Positions 17,160 through 25,526 of a stretch of 64,000 bases of DNA are shown piece by piece. The position numbers were made by a program, and so were the translations under genes. Position 1 is the stretch's first letter; each line of letters begins with the position of its first letter. Where the stretch lies: NCBI GenBank assembly GCA_035621235.1, contig CP141731.1, forward strand, positions 1,302,001-1,366,000, in the 5' to 3' direction. The stretch is from Actinomycetaceae bacterium MB13-C1-2 (lineage in GTDB: Bacteria; Actinomycetota; Actinomycetes; Actinomycetales; Actinomycetaceae). The notes under the pieces were generated by a model. The model had not been told where the DNA came from and did no database searches. It worked only from the letters and a program-made list of their open reading frames with translations.

Positions 17160-20100
17160 ATGCAGTCGCCTCGTAAGCGCATATCTGTGCTGGTTGCGCT
17201 CGCACTGAGCGTGTTCATTGGAGTTGCTGCTCCTATTGGGGGAACCTCGGTGGCGCTAGCCGTCGCAGAGTCCGAAGACACCGTTGCTGACAAAGGTTCG
17301 GCCACGGACGATCCGAGTCCGACTAACAGTTCGCTTACCGAACAGATGACACCGACCATTCCGGATTCCTCCGATGTGGAGGATGCTCAGTCGCCCGAAG
17401 GTACGGGGGCAAACGAGTCTGGCGTCGAGGAAGGTGGAACCTCAACGGAGGTGACAAACGGGGATGACTCCGAGGTTCAGAGCAACCAGCAATCACTGAT
17501 CGCGCCTCAGGAGGCAGCCGTGGCGCCGCTCGCGATGCCGACCGGACGCAACTATCTTGTCTGGCAGGTCAAGGACGAAACAGGTAACCCCGCCGGTGGG
17601 ATGACGGTGGCAGTTCAAGGGCCACGAAGTAGTCCGTCGAACTGGGGAACAACCTACAACGTCACCGACTGCACCGTGGATCCCTGTGCGGCCGGCTCGA
17701 TGGATCAGGATCCTCGTCCGGGATACTTCGCAGTTCAGCAGCTTATTGGTGTCAATACTTCCGGCACCAAGACCATAACTAACGTGAGTAGCAGTAACCG
17801 ATACCGGATTTCTCCGGTTGGTTCGGGAACCGCCTACCAGTGGCAGACAACCGACCAGAGCGCCATCGAGATCCCCGGTTCGGGCAACACCCCTACCGGG
17901 TGGCCAAGTAACGGTCCGTGGGACTTTACATCCGGCACGGGTGCCGGTCACGGCACACTGTTGGTGAAGCCGATTATCTCAACTGGTATCTCGTTTTGTG
18001 ATGCCTCCGTGGCGAACGACCAGTACTTCGCTCTGAACCGCACCGGGTCGAATGAACGCACAGTGTCGATTTCCGTTGCCAGCTACAACGCCGCGCAGAC
18101 AGCTATCAATTCGACCACGAGCACCCTTGCTAGCTCAGTGATCCAGGTGCCCTCGGGCCAGACAGCAAATGGTCTGGGAATAACTAAGGGCGGAATCTTC
18201 TACTTCACCACGCAAAATGCGGCAACGCGAGCCATTACCGTATACCGGTTTCAGCCGGGCATAGACTCCCAGCCTTTCCCCATTTACACCATGGACTTAC
18301 TCTCGCCGACGACGAACACCGTGGTTGCTGGCGCTGCGACCATCTATAACGGTACAGAAGAGTTCTATTTCGCTTACTTCTCAAAATCCGATTCGCCGGG
18401 AAGCTCGGCTGTTCGGTTCCACCTGTACCGTTACTCGGCCGGTAACGGAAGTCGAACAGGCGAGGTCGCACACGTTGATGTGCCGATTCCACAGGGGTCA
18501 GGATTCGATCTTTCCAAGGGTCTCAACGGAGACTTCGCGTTCGATACCCAAAAGAACATTCAGTTTGTCGTATCAAACTGGGGTGGCAGTTACGGAGGCA
18601 AGGCGCTTTCGGGCGTTGTCCCAGCGAGCGTTTTCCAGGATCTTCCAGGCCGAACTAATCTCGCTGATGTCCCAACTATCTACGGTACTGCTAATGCCGG
18701 TGGCTTCAGTGTGTCTTCAAACGACGCCATCAACGGTGTGACTTTTACGTCAAAGGGCAATGCCATCATCCAGCTCGGCAGTTTCAACTCCTTCGCGGAT
18801 CCGACGACAATCGAGATGAGGGGTACTGGCCGAACACTAAGTGGAAATCTTGTGGACCTGGCGAGTTGCGGTGCTCCTGCCACCATCACAGTTCTCAAGA
18901 ACGTTGAAGGAGCGCGCGTCGCGCCTACCGACCAGTTCAAACTGAGCGCGGACCGAGTTACAAGTGGGCAGACATTCCCATTTGATGACGTGACGACGCA
19001 GGGGCAAGCTACGGGAGTCCAAGCACAGAAGATGGGTCCCTTCGTTCTGTTGCTCGACGGTACCTTCAACGCTTCTGAGTCCTTTAGCGGAACGCCGAAC
19101 AACTGGGACTCGTACCAGAAGAGCTATGAGTGTTACGAGGCAGATGACAACGGAAATCGTCTGACTGAAGCCAATGGTGAACCGGTTCCTGCGTTTGTCT
19201 CCGGTAGTGGTGCCAGCCTTTCCTTCCCTCTGTCTGGAGCGGGAAAGCCCGATGCGGTACACGACGGAACGCACCTCGTCTGCGCGTTTACCAACAGAGG
19301 AACCCCTCCTGCCGAGATAACCATCCATAAGGATGTACTTCCGCAAGACGGCGGTTCTGGACCCCACGTGCCGAAATCGGACTGGACTGTAGGTGCTGTA
19401 GCAACAAAGACGGGTGATAGCGACATTACGGTCACCCCGGCGTCCGGCGGCACACCGCTTGCAACTCAGCAGACCGATGCTGATGGTAACGCCTCTTGGT
19501 CGATCGATTTTGCCCCGGGCACGTCGGCTCCCTCAGCGAGCGTTAACGTGAAAGAAGTGATGGGCTCAGGCTTCAGCTTCGTAAGCGGAAGCTGCTTGCA
19601 TACCAAGGCTGATGGAACCAGTTCAACAGTTGAGTTTGACTCCAGTACTGCTGTCGGTGGTCTCGACATTGCCGATGTCAAGCCCGGCGATACCGTGAGC
19701 TGCAACTTCCTAAACGGCAATGTCCCAACCCTTGAGTTGTGCAAGTCCGTTCAGAGTGTGCCCGGTGGCGTGCTCCCGGACGCTGCCTCAACGGACTGGT
19801 TGCTTTCGGCTGAAGGCGTCTCCGGTAACGGCGGGTCCAGTTTCGACGGTGCTAAGTGCGGGAGCCCGAGGCAGGTGGCATCAGGTGAGTACAAGCTCAC
19901 CGAGACCGTCGATCCAGGCGGACCCAACGTTGCGCTTGCCAATGCCTACGATGTTTCGACCACATGGTCCTGTGAACGTCGAAAGGTAGGTTCGGATTCC
20001 TTCGGTCCGGCAGAAACGCTCGGTTCGGATGACATCGTGGAGATCTTCGGTGCGGACGAGGACTCCGTTGCGCAAGATGCCGCCGTACGATGCACAATCA

Positions 20101-20660
20101 CAAACCAGGCTGCAGAGATCTCTCTGCTCAAGCGCGTAGAGGGTCACGCGGAAACAACCGAGGCAGACTTCCTGCTGTCGGTGGTTCCGGAATCTGCCAC
20201 CCCGCTGCCAGTACTTGAGGACGCACGAGGTATCAACGCGATCAGGGATTTCAACACTGTGACTGTAAAGCCGGGGGAGCGGTACACGCTCTCGGAGCGA
20301 TCCGCCAAGTGGGGAACAACTGACAACTCGGTCCCGTACGTGGTGAAGGCACTGGAGAAGTATCAGGTTAGCGGAACATGCCCTGCCACTCCGACTGCCC
20401 AATCGATCGCTAACAGTGCGTGCTGGGCCGCAGTCGACTCCGGTGCGGACGAGGAATACACAGTCACTGCCGGAAGCATCGGTGGACGCGACTTCTACCG
20501 ATTCACGAACGTGGCCCCGACTCCTCCGGACCTACCGAGTACCGGCGGGCTGTCCTCGACCCAGTTCTTGATTGGTGGGTTCACGGCGCTGGGTCTGGCA
20601 TTGCTTGGTGGAACGGCGTATTCAAAACGTCGCCCAGCCAAGGCAAGACATTCCCTCTAA
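17160..20660 (+). CDS. LPxTG pilus tip adhesin / large pilin subunit
   Basis: 1166 residues. A signal peptide occupies about residues 1-38 (basic QSPRKR then a hydrophobic core). A Thr/Ser/Glu-rich linker to about 120 precedes a large N-terminal adhesive domain (about 125-570). Four prealbumin-like/Cna-B-type modules follow, beginning ITVLKNVEG, ITIHKDVLP, LELCKSVQS and ISLLKRVEG; their early Lys can form intramolecular isopeptide bonds. The wall-sorting signal is LPSTG at 1125-1129, then a membrane segment and basic tail RRPAKARHSL. It heads the pilus operon, 68 bases before the shaft pilin, the usual order tip-shaft-sortase of Actinomyces-type fimbriae. Ligand unknown. Confidence 0.85.
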   Translation: MQSPRKRISVLVALALSVFIGVAAPIGGTSVALAVAESEDTVADKGSATDDPSPTNSSLTEQMTPTIPDSSDVEDAQSPEGTGANESGVEEGGTSTEVTNGDDSEVQSNQQSLIAPQEAAVAPLAMPTGRNYLVWQVKDETGNPAGGMTVAVQGPRSSPSNWGTTYNVTDCTVDPCAAGSMDQDPRPGYFAVQQLIGVNTSGTKTITNVSSSNRYRISPVGSGTAYQWQTTDQSAIEIPGSGNTPTGWPSNGPWDFTSGTGAGHGTLLVKPIISTGISFCDASVANDQYFALNRTGSNERTVSISVASYNAAQTAINSTTSTLASSVIQVPSGQTANGLGITKGGIFYFTTQNAATRAITVYRFQPGIDSQPFPIYTMDLLSPTTNTVVAGAATIYNGTEEFYFAYFSKSDSPGSSAVRFHLYRYSAGNGSRTGEVAHVDVPIPQGSGFDLSKGLNGDFAFDTQKNIQFVVSNWGGSYGGKALSGVVPASVFQDLPGRTNLADVPTIYGTANAGGFSVSSNDAINGVTFTSKGNAIIQLGSFNSFADPTTIEMRGTGRTLSGNLVDLASCGAPATITVLKNVEGARVAPTDQFKLSADRVTSGQTFPFDDVTTQGQATGVQAQKMGPFVLLLDGTFNASESFSGTPNNWDSYQKSYECYEADDNGNRLTEANGEPVPAFVSGSGASLSFPLSGAGKPDAVHDGTHLVCAFTNRGTPPAEITIHKDVLPQDGGSGPHVPKSDWTVGAVATKTGDSDITVTPASGGTPLATQQTDADGNASWSIDFAPGTSAPSASVNVKEVMGSGFSFVSGSCLHTKADGTSSTVEFDSSTAVGGLDIADVKPGDTVSCNFLNGNVPTLELCKSVQSVPGGVLPDAASTDWLLSAEGVSGNGGSSFDGAKCGSPRQVASGEYKLTETVDPGGPNVALANAYDVSTTWSCERRKVGSDSFGPAETLGSDDIVEIFGADEDSVAQDAAVRCTITNQAAEISLLKRVEGHAETTEADFLLSVVPESATPLPVLEDARGINAIRDFNTVTVKPGERYTLSERSAKWGTTDNSVPYVVKALEKYQVSGTCPATPTAQSIANSACWAAVDSGADEEYTVTAGSIGGRDFYRFTNVAPTPPDLPSTGGLSSTQFLIGGFTALGLALLGGTAYSKRRPAKARHSL

Positions 20661-20728
20661 AGAACTACGACAAAAACTTGTAAACAGATTTCTTGTGTCA
20701 GAAGACCCAAGGACGAAAGGAAAAGTAG

Positions 20729-22300
20729 ATGAATAGGAAGAGAACGCTTGGCCGCAAGCTGCTGGCCAGTGCGGGGGCGGGAGCCTTGGGTCTCCTCGGC
20801 GTTGTTGGACTTGCTTCGACGGCAATGGCAGCCGACCCGGGAAATATTGATCCGGATGAGACCGGATCGCTGACAATCCACAAGCACCTCGGTCTGCCCA
20901 CCGATCTAGCCAACAACGGAACTCAACTGGCTGATGATGCTCTTGATCCCGATGACAACCCACCGGCAGAGAAGGTTGAGTTTAAGCTGCAGCAGGTAGG
21001 CGTTATCAACTCTGGTGGGACATGCGTTGCCTTGAACCCGGCTGTGGCGGGTGACTGGGATGCTATCCAGGCCGCAACCAGCCCACTGGTAACGGGCACC
21101 ACTGAGGGCGACTATTGTGTCGCCGCCGATAAGGGCACCCAGGAGACCAACGCATCGGGTGTTGTAACCTTCACTCCGCTCGATCTTGGCTTCTACTACG
21201 TTACCGAGGGTGCCGACAATGGTGGAAACAATATTGTTAAGAAGACCGCTCCATTCTTCGTGACGGTTCCGTTCCCCTCATACGCGGGCACCAGCCCGAC
21301 AGCGGAGCGCGTTTGGACCTATGACGTTCATGTCTATCCGAAGAACCAGGCTGCAGAGGTCCCAACGAAGACGATCAGTGATACTCCTTCTAAGTACGCC
21401 GTTGGAGCGACAGTTGTTTGGACCATCGACGCGGTGGTCCCGACTCTGGCCGACGACGATTCCTTTACTCAGGGTTCGGTGTACGACCAGTTGGATAGCC
21501 GCCTAACGTTCAAGTCTTCGAAGGTGTACGTGGACGGCACCGAGGTGACGGATGCCAGCGTAGTGACCAAGCCTGCCGAGAATGCAACCGGCACCCTCAC
21601 CTGGTCGTTCGTAGATCCGGCTGGTCTGGCGCTTCTAAAGGCAAACCAGGGCAAGACCATCACCGTCGAACTAACCACCGAGGTTAACGCGACAATCGGC
21701 GATGGGCAGATTGAGAACGCCCCTGGCACCCCAGGCAACGGTTACGGTTCAAGTTTCAATGACGTTCCCACGCCGGGTGATGAAACCCCCGTGACACTGT
21801 GGGGCCAGTTGGTGGTCAACAAGCAGGACAACTCGACACCCGCGAAGCCTCTGAAGGACGCAGAGTTCAAGGTATTCGAGAAGTCCGCCGCAACCTGCCC
21901 AACTGAAGCGCCAGCGACCGGAGCGGTCGCCACGGGCACCTCAAACGCTGACGGCGTTGTTCAGTGGGATGCGAGTGACCCCGCGTCTTCTCCTCTCGGC
22001 CTGTGGATCGGTAACTGGGACAAGAAGACCGACGTTCCTGTGTCCCCAAGCAAGGACTACTGCGTTTACGAGACCAAGGTTCCTGCTGGTTACACCGGCA
22101 CCACTGGCGCCCAGGTAGCGACAATTACCCCGGGAAGCACCACTCCTGTCGCGATCACCGTGACTAACGCCCAAAAGGACGTTCCGGATCTTCCCGAGAC
22201 AGGTGCCAACGGAACGCGACTAATGATCATTGGCGGTAGCGCCCTCGTGCTGATCGCTGGTGGTCTATTCCTGGCCCGTCGCCGTCAGGAACAGCAGTAA
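20729..22300 (+). CDS. Major shaft pilin (isopeptide-forming, LPETG)
   Basis: 523 residues. Signal peptide is about 1-34 (cut after STAMA). The pilin motif VYPKN carries the polymerising Lys205; the E-box ETKVPAGY has Glu448; the sorting signal is LPETG 488-492 with a hydrophobic segment and RRRQEQQ tail. This is the FimA/FimP/SpaA plan: class C sortase cuts LPETG and joins its Thr to the Lys of the next subunit. AAAGGAAAAG precedes the ATG. A strong hairpin follows the stop and separates it from the sortase gene. Confidence 0.92.
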   Translation: MNRKRTLGRKLLASAGAGALGLLGVVGLASTAMAADPGNIDPDETGSLTIHKHLGLPTDLANNGTQLADDALDPDDNPPAEKVEFKLQQVGVINSGGTCVALNPAVAGDWDAIQAATSPLVTGTTEGDYCVAADKGTQETNASGVVTFTPLDLGFYYVTEGADNGGNNIVKKTAPFFVTVPFPSYAGTSPTAERVWTYDVHVYPKNQAAEVPTKTISDTPSKYAVGATVVWTIDAVVPTLADDDSFTQGSVYDQLDSRLTFKSSKVYVDGTEVTDASVVTKPAENATGTLTWSFVDPAGLALLKANQGKTITVELTTEVNATIGDGQIENAPGTPGNGYGSSFNDVPTPGDETPVTLWGQLVVNKQDNSTPAKPLKDAEFKVFEKSAATCPTEAPATGAVATGTSNADGVVQWDASDPASSPLGLWIGNWDKKTDVPVSPSKDYCVYETKVPAGYTGTTGAQVATITPGSTTPVAITVTNAQKDVPDLPETGANGTRLMIIGGSALVLIAGGLFLARRRQEQQ

Positions 22301-22356
22301 CAGACGAACACCCGCATCGAATGTGGACTACTAGTTCATAGCCGATGCAACTCGCA

Positions 22357-22384
22357 GCGGCGGGGGAGCCAACTCCTCCGCCGC
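22357..22384 (+). promoter_or_regulatory. Strong hairpin between shaft pilin and sortase
   Basis: GCGGCGGGGGAG pairs with CTCCTCCGCCGC (12 bp, one G-U) around a CCAA loop, with only TT after it. Placed 56 bases beyond the pilin stop, it would stabilise abundant pilin mRNA and reduce transcription into the sortase gene. Confidence 0.6.
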
Positions 22385-22509
22385 TTGCGCATGAGGGCGA
22401 CCTGGTGGCGAGAGCAGTCGTCCTGCGTCCCGTTGTTTTACTACTCGCATATTGCAAGTGCTTAGCGCGGGGAGATCCGATTCGAGGGTTTGTTTTCCGC
22501 CGCTTGCGT
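22378..22509 (+). repeat. Short direct repeat CCGCCGCTTGCG, 119 bases apart
   Basis: CCGCCGCTTGCG followed by YATGA occurs at 22378 (inside the hairpin arm) and at 22497 (over the sortase start). Probably a remnant of an old ~119-base duplication. Confidence 0.5.
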
Positions 22510-22524
22510 ATGAAAGGAACAGCT

Positions 22525-23526
22525 TTGGCAACGCAACCGAGACACGCTCTTAGGGGTCACGGGCGGCCGACGCGGTCCAACCACGACGATTTGCGTGTGG
22601 CCCTCGAACACGGGAGCGAAACGGACCCTACTGCCAAGACCGGCGACACACGACCCAAGTGGCGGCTGTCCGCATTTGCGTTGCTCATTGCGGTGATCGG
22701 CCTTTCGGGATTAGGCGTTTTGATGTACCCGTCGACCGCGTCCTGGTTGTCGCAGTACAGCCAATCCAAACTGATCGAGGCGTATACCCAGGTGGTGGCA
22801 AGCGACCCACTACCCGGAAATGAGTTCGAACGGTCGTTAGCCAGCAAATATAACGAGGAACTCCGATCGGGTTCCATTCTGATTGGCGCCGACTCAAGCA
22901 AACCGACAACAGACGCGGAGCGAGTCGATTCGATTGAGGTAGACGGTCGCGACTACTGGCATCTATTACTGACTCAATCCGGAACGATGGCGCGCTTGAA
23001 GGTGCCGTCGATCAACATTGATCTTCCAATCTTCCACGGCACCTCAGACGAGACGCTAGAAAAAGGCGTTGGACACCTACAGGGAACGTCGCTTCCCGTG
23101 GGAGGAACGGATACGCATTCTGTTCTTACGGCACACACCGGTCTTGCCAAAGCGACACTGTTCAACAATCTCAACAAGGTTGAGATTGGGGACACCTTCA
23201 CCGTCGAGGTGTTCGGAGATGTACTCACATACCGCGTGATCGAAACCCGTGTCGTAAAGCCAGATGACACCGAAGCAATTCGACTACGGGCAGGCGATGA
23301 TCTGGTAACGCTTGTTACCTGTACCCCGCTGGGAATCAATACGCATAGATACTTGGTGACCGGGGAGCGGATTACACCCACGCCGCAGATTGATATAGAT
23401 GCAGCGCAAGCTTCTCCCGACATCCCAGGCTTTCCATGGTGGGCCGTGATTCTCCCCGCCGGGGTGGTGTTGGCAGTCGTGTATGTTTGGCGGAGCGGGT
23501 ATCCGAGGGGAACTAAGAAGTCCTGA
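22525..23526 (+). CDS. srtC: Class C (pilus-polymerising) sortase
   Basis: About 333 residues from TTG 22525, chosen because AAAGGA sits 6 bases upstream; ATG 22510 is the alternative and would give five more residues. Two membrane segments lie near residues 55-78 and 300-325, the second after the class C hallmark FPWW. The catalytic triad is His204 (LTAHTGL), Cys266 (TLVTCTPLGINT) and Arg275 (HRYLV). It should polymerise the shaft pilin and attach the tip protein. It belongs to the operon tip-shaft-sortase and is followed directly by a pilin remnant. Confidence 0.9.
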   Translation: MATQPRHALRGHGRPTRSNHDDLRVALEHGSETDPTAKTGDTRPKWRLSAFALLIAVIGLSGLGVLMYPSTASWLSQYSQSKLIEAYTQVVASDPLPGNEFERSLASKYNEELRSGSILIGADSSKPTTDAERVDSIEVDGRDYWHLLLTQSGTMARLKVPSINIDLPIFHGTSDETLEKGVGHLQGTSLPVGGTDTHSVLTAHTGLAKATLFNNLNKVEIGDTFTVEVFGDVLTYRVIETRVVKPDDTEAIRLRAGDDLVTLVTCTPLGINTHRYLVTGERITPTPQIDIDAAQASPDIPGFPWWAVILPAGVVLAVVYVWRSGYPRGTKKS

Positions 23527-24125
23527 CCCGAGATCCGGATGGCACCTATGAGGACGGTAAGGGCACCCCGACGCCCTCCGTGACCAAATGGGGTGGCCTA
23601 AAGATCAACAAGCACGCGGACAACACTGACAAGAACCCGCTTTCGGGCGCGGTCTTCCAGGTCTTCGACACCCAGGCCAAAGCTGACGCCTGCGTGACGT
23701 TGGTATCTGATGCCAGTGGTAGTCTCCCTGCTGGTTGTGCTGACGCAGTGAGCGTTTCGCGCGACGCTGCGGGCGATCCGATCAATCCGGCTCAGGACAA
23801 GTTCACAACGGCCGCTGACGGGACCGTGACTATCCCCGGTCTGTACATTGGTAAGGACACTGCAACGTCCAAGACCTACTACGTTGTGGAAATCGTGCCA
23901 CCGGCAGGCTACGTCAACGCGAACGCCGTGTATGACGTAGTGGTTACGCCCGGTACGATCGCCAACGCTGTCACGGAGGACGTGCCGAACGCACAGGTCC
24001 CACCGACAACTTTGCCGATGACCGGTGCGCAGGTCAGCGCGTTTCTAGCGATTGCCGCCGTGCTTCTCGGCGGCGGTGCGATCGCGCTGGTAGTTTCCGG
24101 ACGTCGCAAGGCAGTTAGGAACTAA
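23517..24125 (+). pseudogene. Headless pilin: C-terminal domain and LPMTG anchor only
   Basis: The open frame starts at 23517, overlapping the sortase end; the first usual start codon is GTG 23580, giving 181 residues. Upstream of that GTG the frame still reads pilin-like (DPDGTYEDGKGTPTPS), so coding sequence has been cut off at the 5' side. What remains is one Cna-B-type domain (GLKINKHADN, E-box YYVVEIVPPAGY), LPMTG at residue 145 of the GTG form, a membrane segment and GRRKAVRN. Signal peptide, pilin Lys and ribosome site are all missing. It is probably the tail of a second shaft pilin lost by deletion; a silent donor for recombination is a possible alternative. Confidence 0.75.
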
Positions 24126-24126
24126 T

Positions 24127-25017
24127 CTGACTGCAACAGATACGACTAAGAGCGGGGCGAGCAGGGGAGGAATCTCCTGGCGCCTCGCTCTTGGCGCGCT
24201 CATGGCAGTGGCGGCACTGGGCATAGCTCTATATACTCCATTTGCTCAGTGGTGGAACGACAGGGAACACGCTAAAGCGCTGAGTGAGTTGAGCGAGGCG
24301 GTGGTTGTAGGTCCCGAAGAGCGCCTCCTACAGATACTGGCGGACGCAGAGGACTACAACCGAAGGTTCTTGGCCAGTCACGATAACTCCGACTACGTGT
24401 CGCAACTTGATCCCATAGGGGACGGAACTATGGGGCGAATCAAGATCGACAAGATCAAGGTGGACTTGCCGATCTACCACACTTCGTCAGATAGGGTGCT
24501 CCGCAAAGGCGCAGGGCACATGGACGAAACAACTCTGCCAATCGGCGGTCTGGCGACTCACGCCGCAATTACCGCCCACAGAGGGTTGGTGGAATCAAAG
24601 CTTTTTACGGATCTGGACAAAGTCAATGTGGGGGACACTTTTACCCTGGAGATTCTGGGCGAGGCACTCGTCTACCAAGTTCAGACCGTCAGAATTGTGG
24701 CACCGGAAGAGACGGACTGGTTAGTGGCTGATCCGAACAAGGATCTGGTCACCCTGATCACCTGTGATCCCCTAGGGATTAACACGGAGCGAATGCTGGT
24801 GACTGGGGAGAGGGTCTTCCCGACACCGGTTGAAGCCCAGGAGTCTGTTGGAGAGCCTTCAAATCTACCGGAGTTTCCGTGGTGGCTGGTTGGACTCATT
24901 ACCGGCCTGACGGTGATCGCAGGTGCGGTCTGGTACTCGCGTAGACCGGTGCGATCGCGGGGTGTTCATGTGGTCGATGGGTCTGATGACATGCGATCTG
25001 TCGACTCCGCCTCTTAA
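24127..25017 (+). CDS. srtC: Second class C sortase, possibly CTG start
   Basis: About 296 residues if initiated at CTG 24127, which follows the pilin stop by one base and has AGGA 6 bases upstream. No ATG, GTG or TTG occurs in frame before ATG 24202, and that codon lies inside the N-terminal membrane segment (WRLALGALMAVAALGIALY), so the later start would damage it. The triad is His151 (ITAHRGL), Cys213 (TLITCDPLGINT) and Arg222 (ERMLV). FPWW precedes the C-terminal membrane segment. It probably served the pilin now reduced to a fragment and may now act on the intact shaft pilin or the VWA adhesin. Confidence 0.85.
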   Translation: MTATDTTKSGASRGGISWRLALGALMAVAALGIALYTPFAQWWNDREHAKALSELSEAVVVGPEERLLQILADAEDYNRRFLASHDNSDYVSQLDPIGDGTMGRIKIDKIKVDLPIYHTSSDRVLRKGAGHMDETTLPIGGLATHAAITAHRGLVESKLFTDLDKVNVGDTFTLEILGEALVYQVQTVRIVAPEETDWLVADPNKDLVTLITCDPLGINTERMLVTGERVFPTPVEAQESVGEPSNLPEFPWWLVGLITGLTVIAGAVWYSRRPVRSRGVHVVDGSDDMRSVDSAS

Positions 25018-25526
25018 GAGTGACTTGGTCTGGTGCTCGCGCCGATCAGCGCGACTCTTGGAAGGTCAAGCTGTAGACCTATCAGTCATTGGTCTGGCAA
25101 AAGCACAGCGGTGTCTCGCGGAGCTCACCTCGACTAGATTTGTTATGAAACTGTGACTTTTTCTTAACATTCTAGAGTTCAATGGGTCTTTAGTCCTATA
25201 AAAAGCTCGACACCGTTTACAAACCCTTTCTCATCTGCGAAAAAGCGATTTCAGTCGGACAGTGCTGGCGAGATTTTCGCAAGTTTACTAAGAGTTTGCG
25301 CCTTTCGCTCCTTGGTCGAGGTCTTCCTTATCCCCCTTTTATACCCCTATATTTGGACCTCAAGCGTAGGACATAAGTCCTACGTCTAGTGTTCGGTCAT
25401 CACGACGTTAGACGGATGGCTCAACTTCTGGTTTCAAGTGGGTCAAAGGCGTTCCGGGCATCTGGCTTGTCACCGACCTAGTCCATCGACCGAGACCGTC
25501 CCATCGACCAATAGGAGCTATAAAAG
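25018..25526. other. AT-rich intergenic region before the VWA adhesin
   Basis: 509 bases without a gene. Base composition falls in 25135-25260, with candidate -10 boxes such as TAACAT (25165) and TATAAA (25197). A perfect operator-like palindrome lies at 25365-25384. AATAGGAGC just before the adhesin ATG is its ribosome site. Confidence 0.5.
25365..25384. promoter_or_regulatory. Perfect inverted repeat upstream of the VWA adhesin
   Basis: CGTAGGAC ATAA GTCCTACG has 8-base perfect arms with a 4-base spacer. Location 143 bases before the adhesin start and downstream of a TTGGAC hexamer fits a dimeric regulator binding site; a leader hairpin is also possible. Confidence 0.45.

Noticed and set aside
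22345-22524. Longer N-terminus for the first class C sortase
   Set aside because: It would translate the intergenic hairpin and has no ribosome site; TTG 22525 or ATG 22510 fits better.
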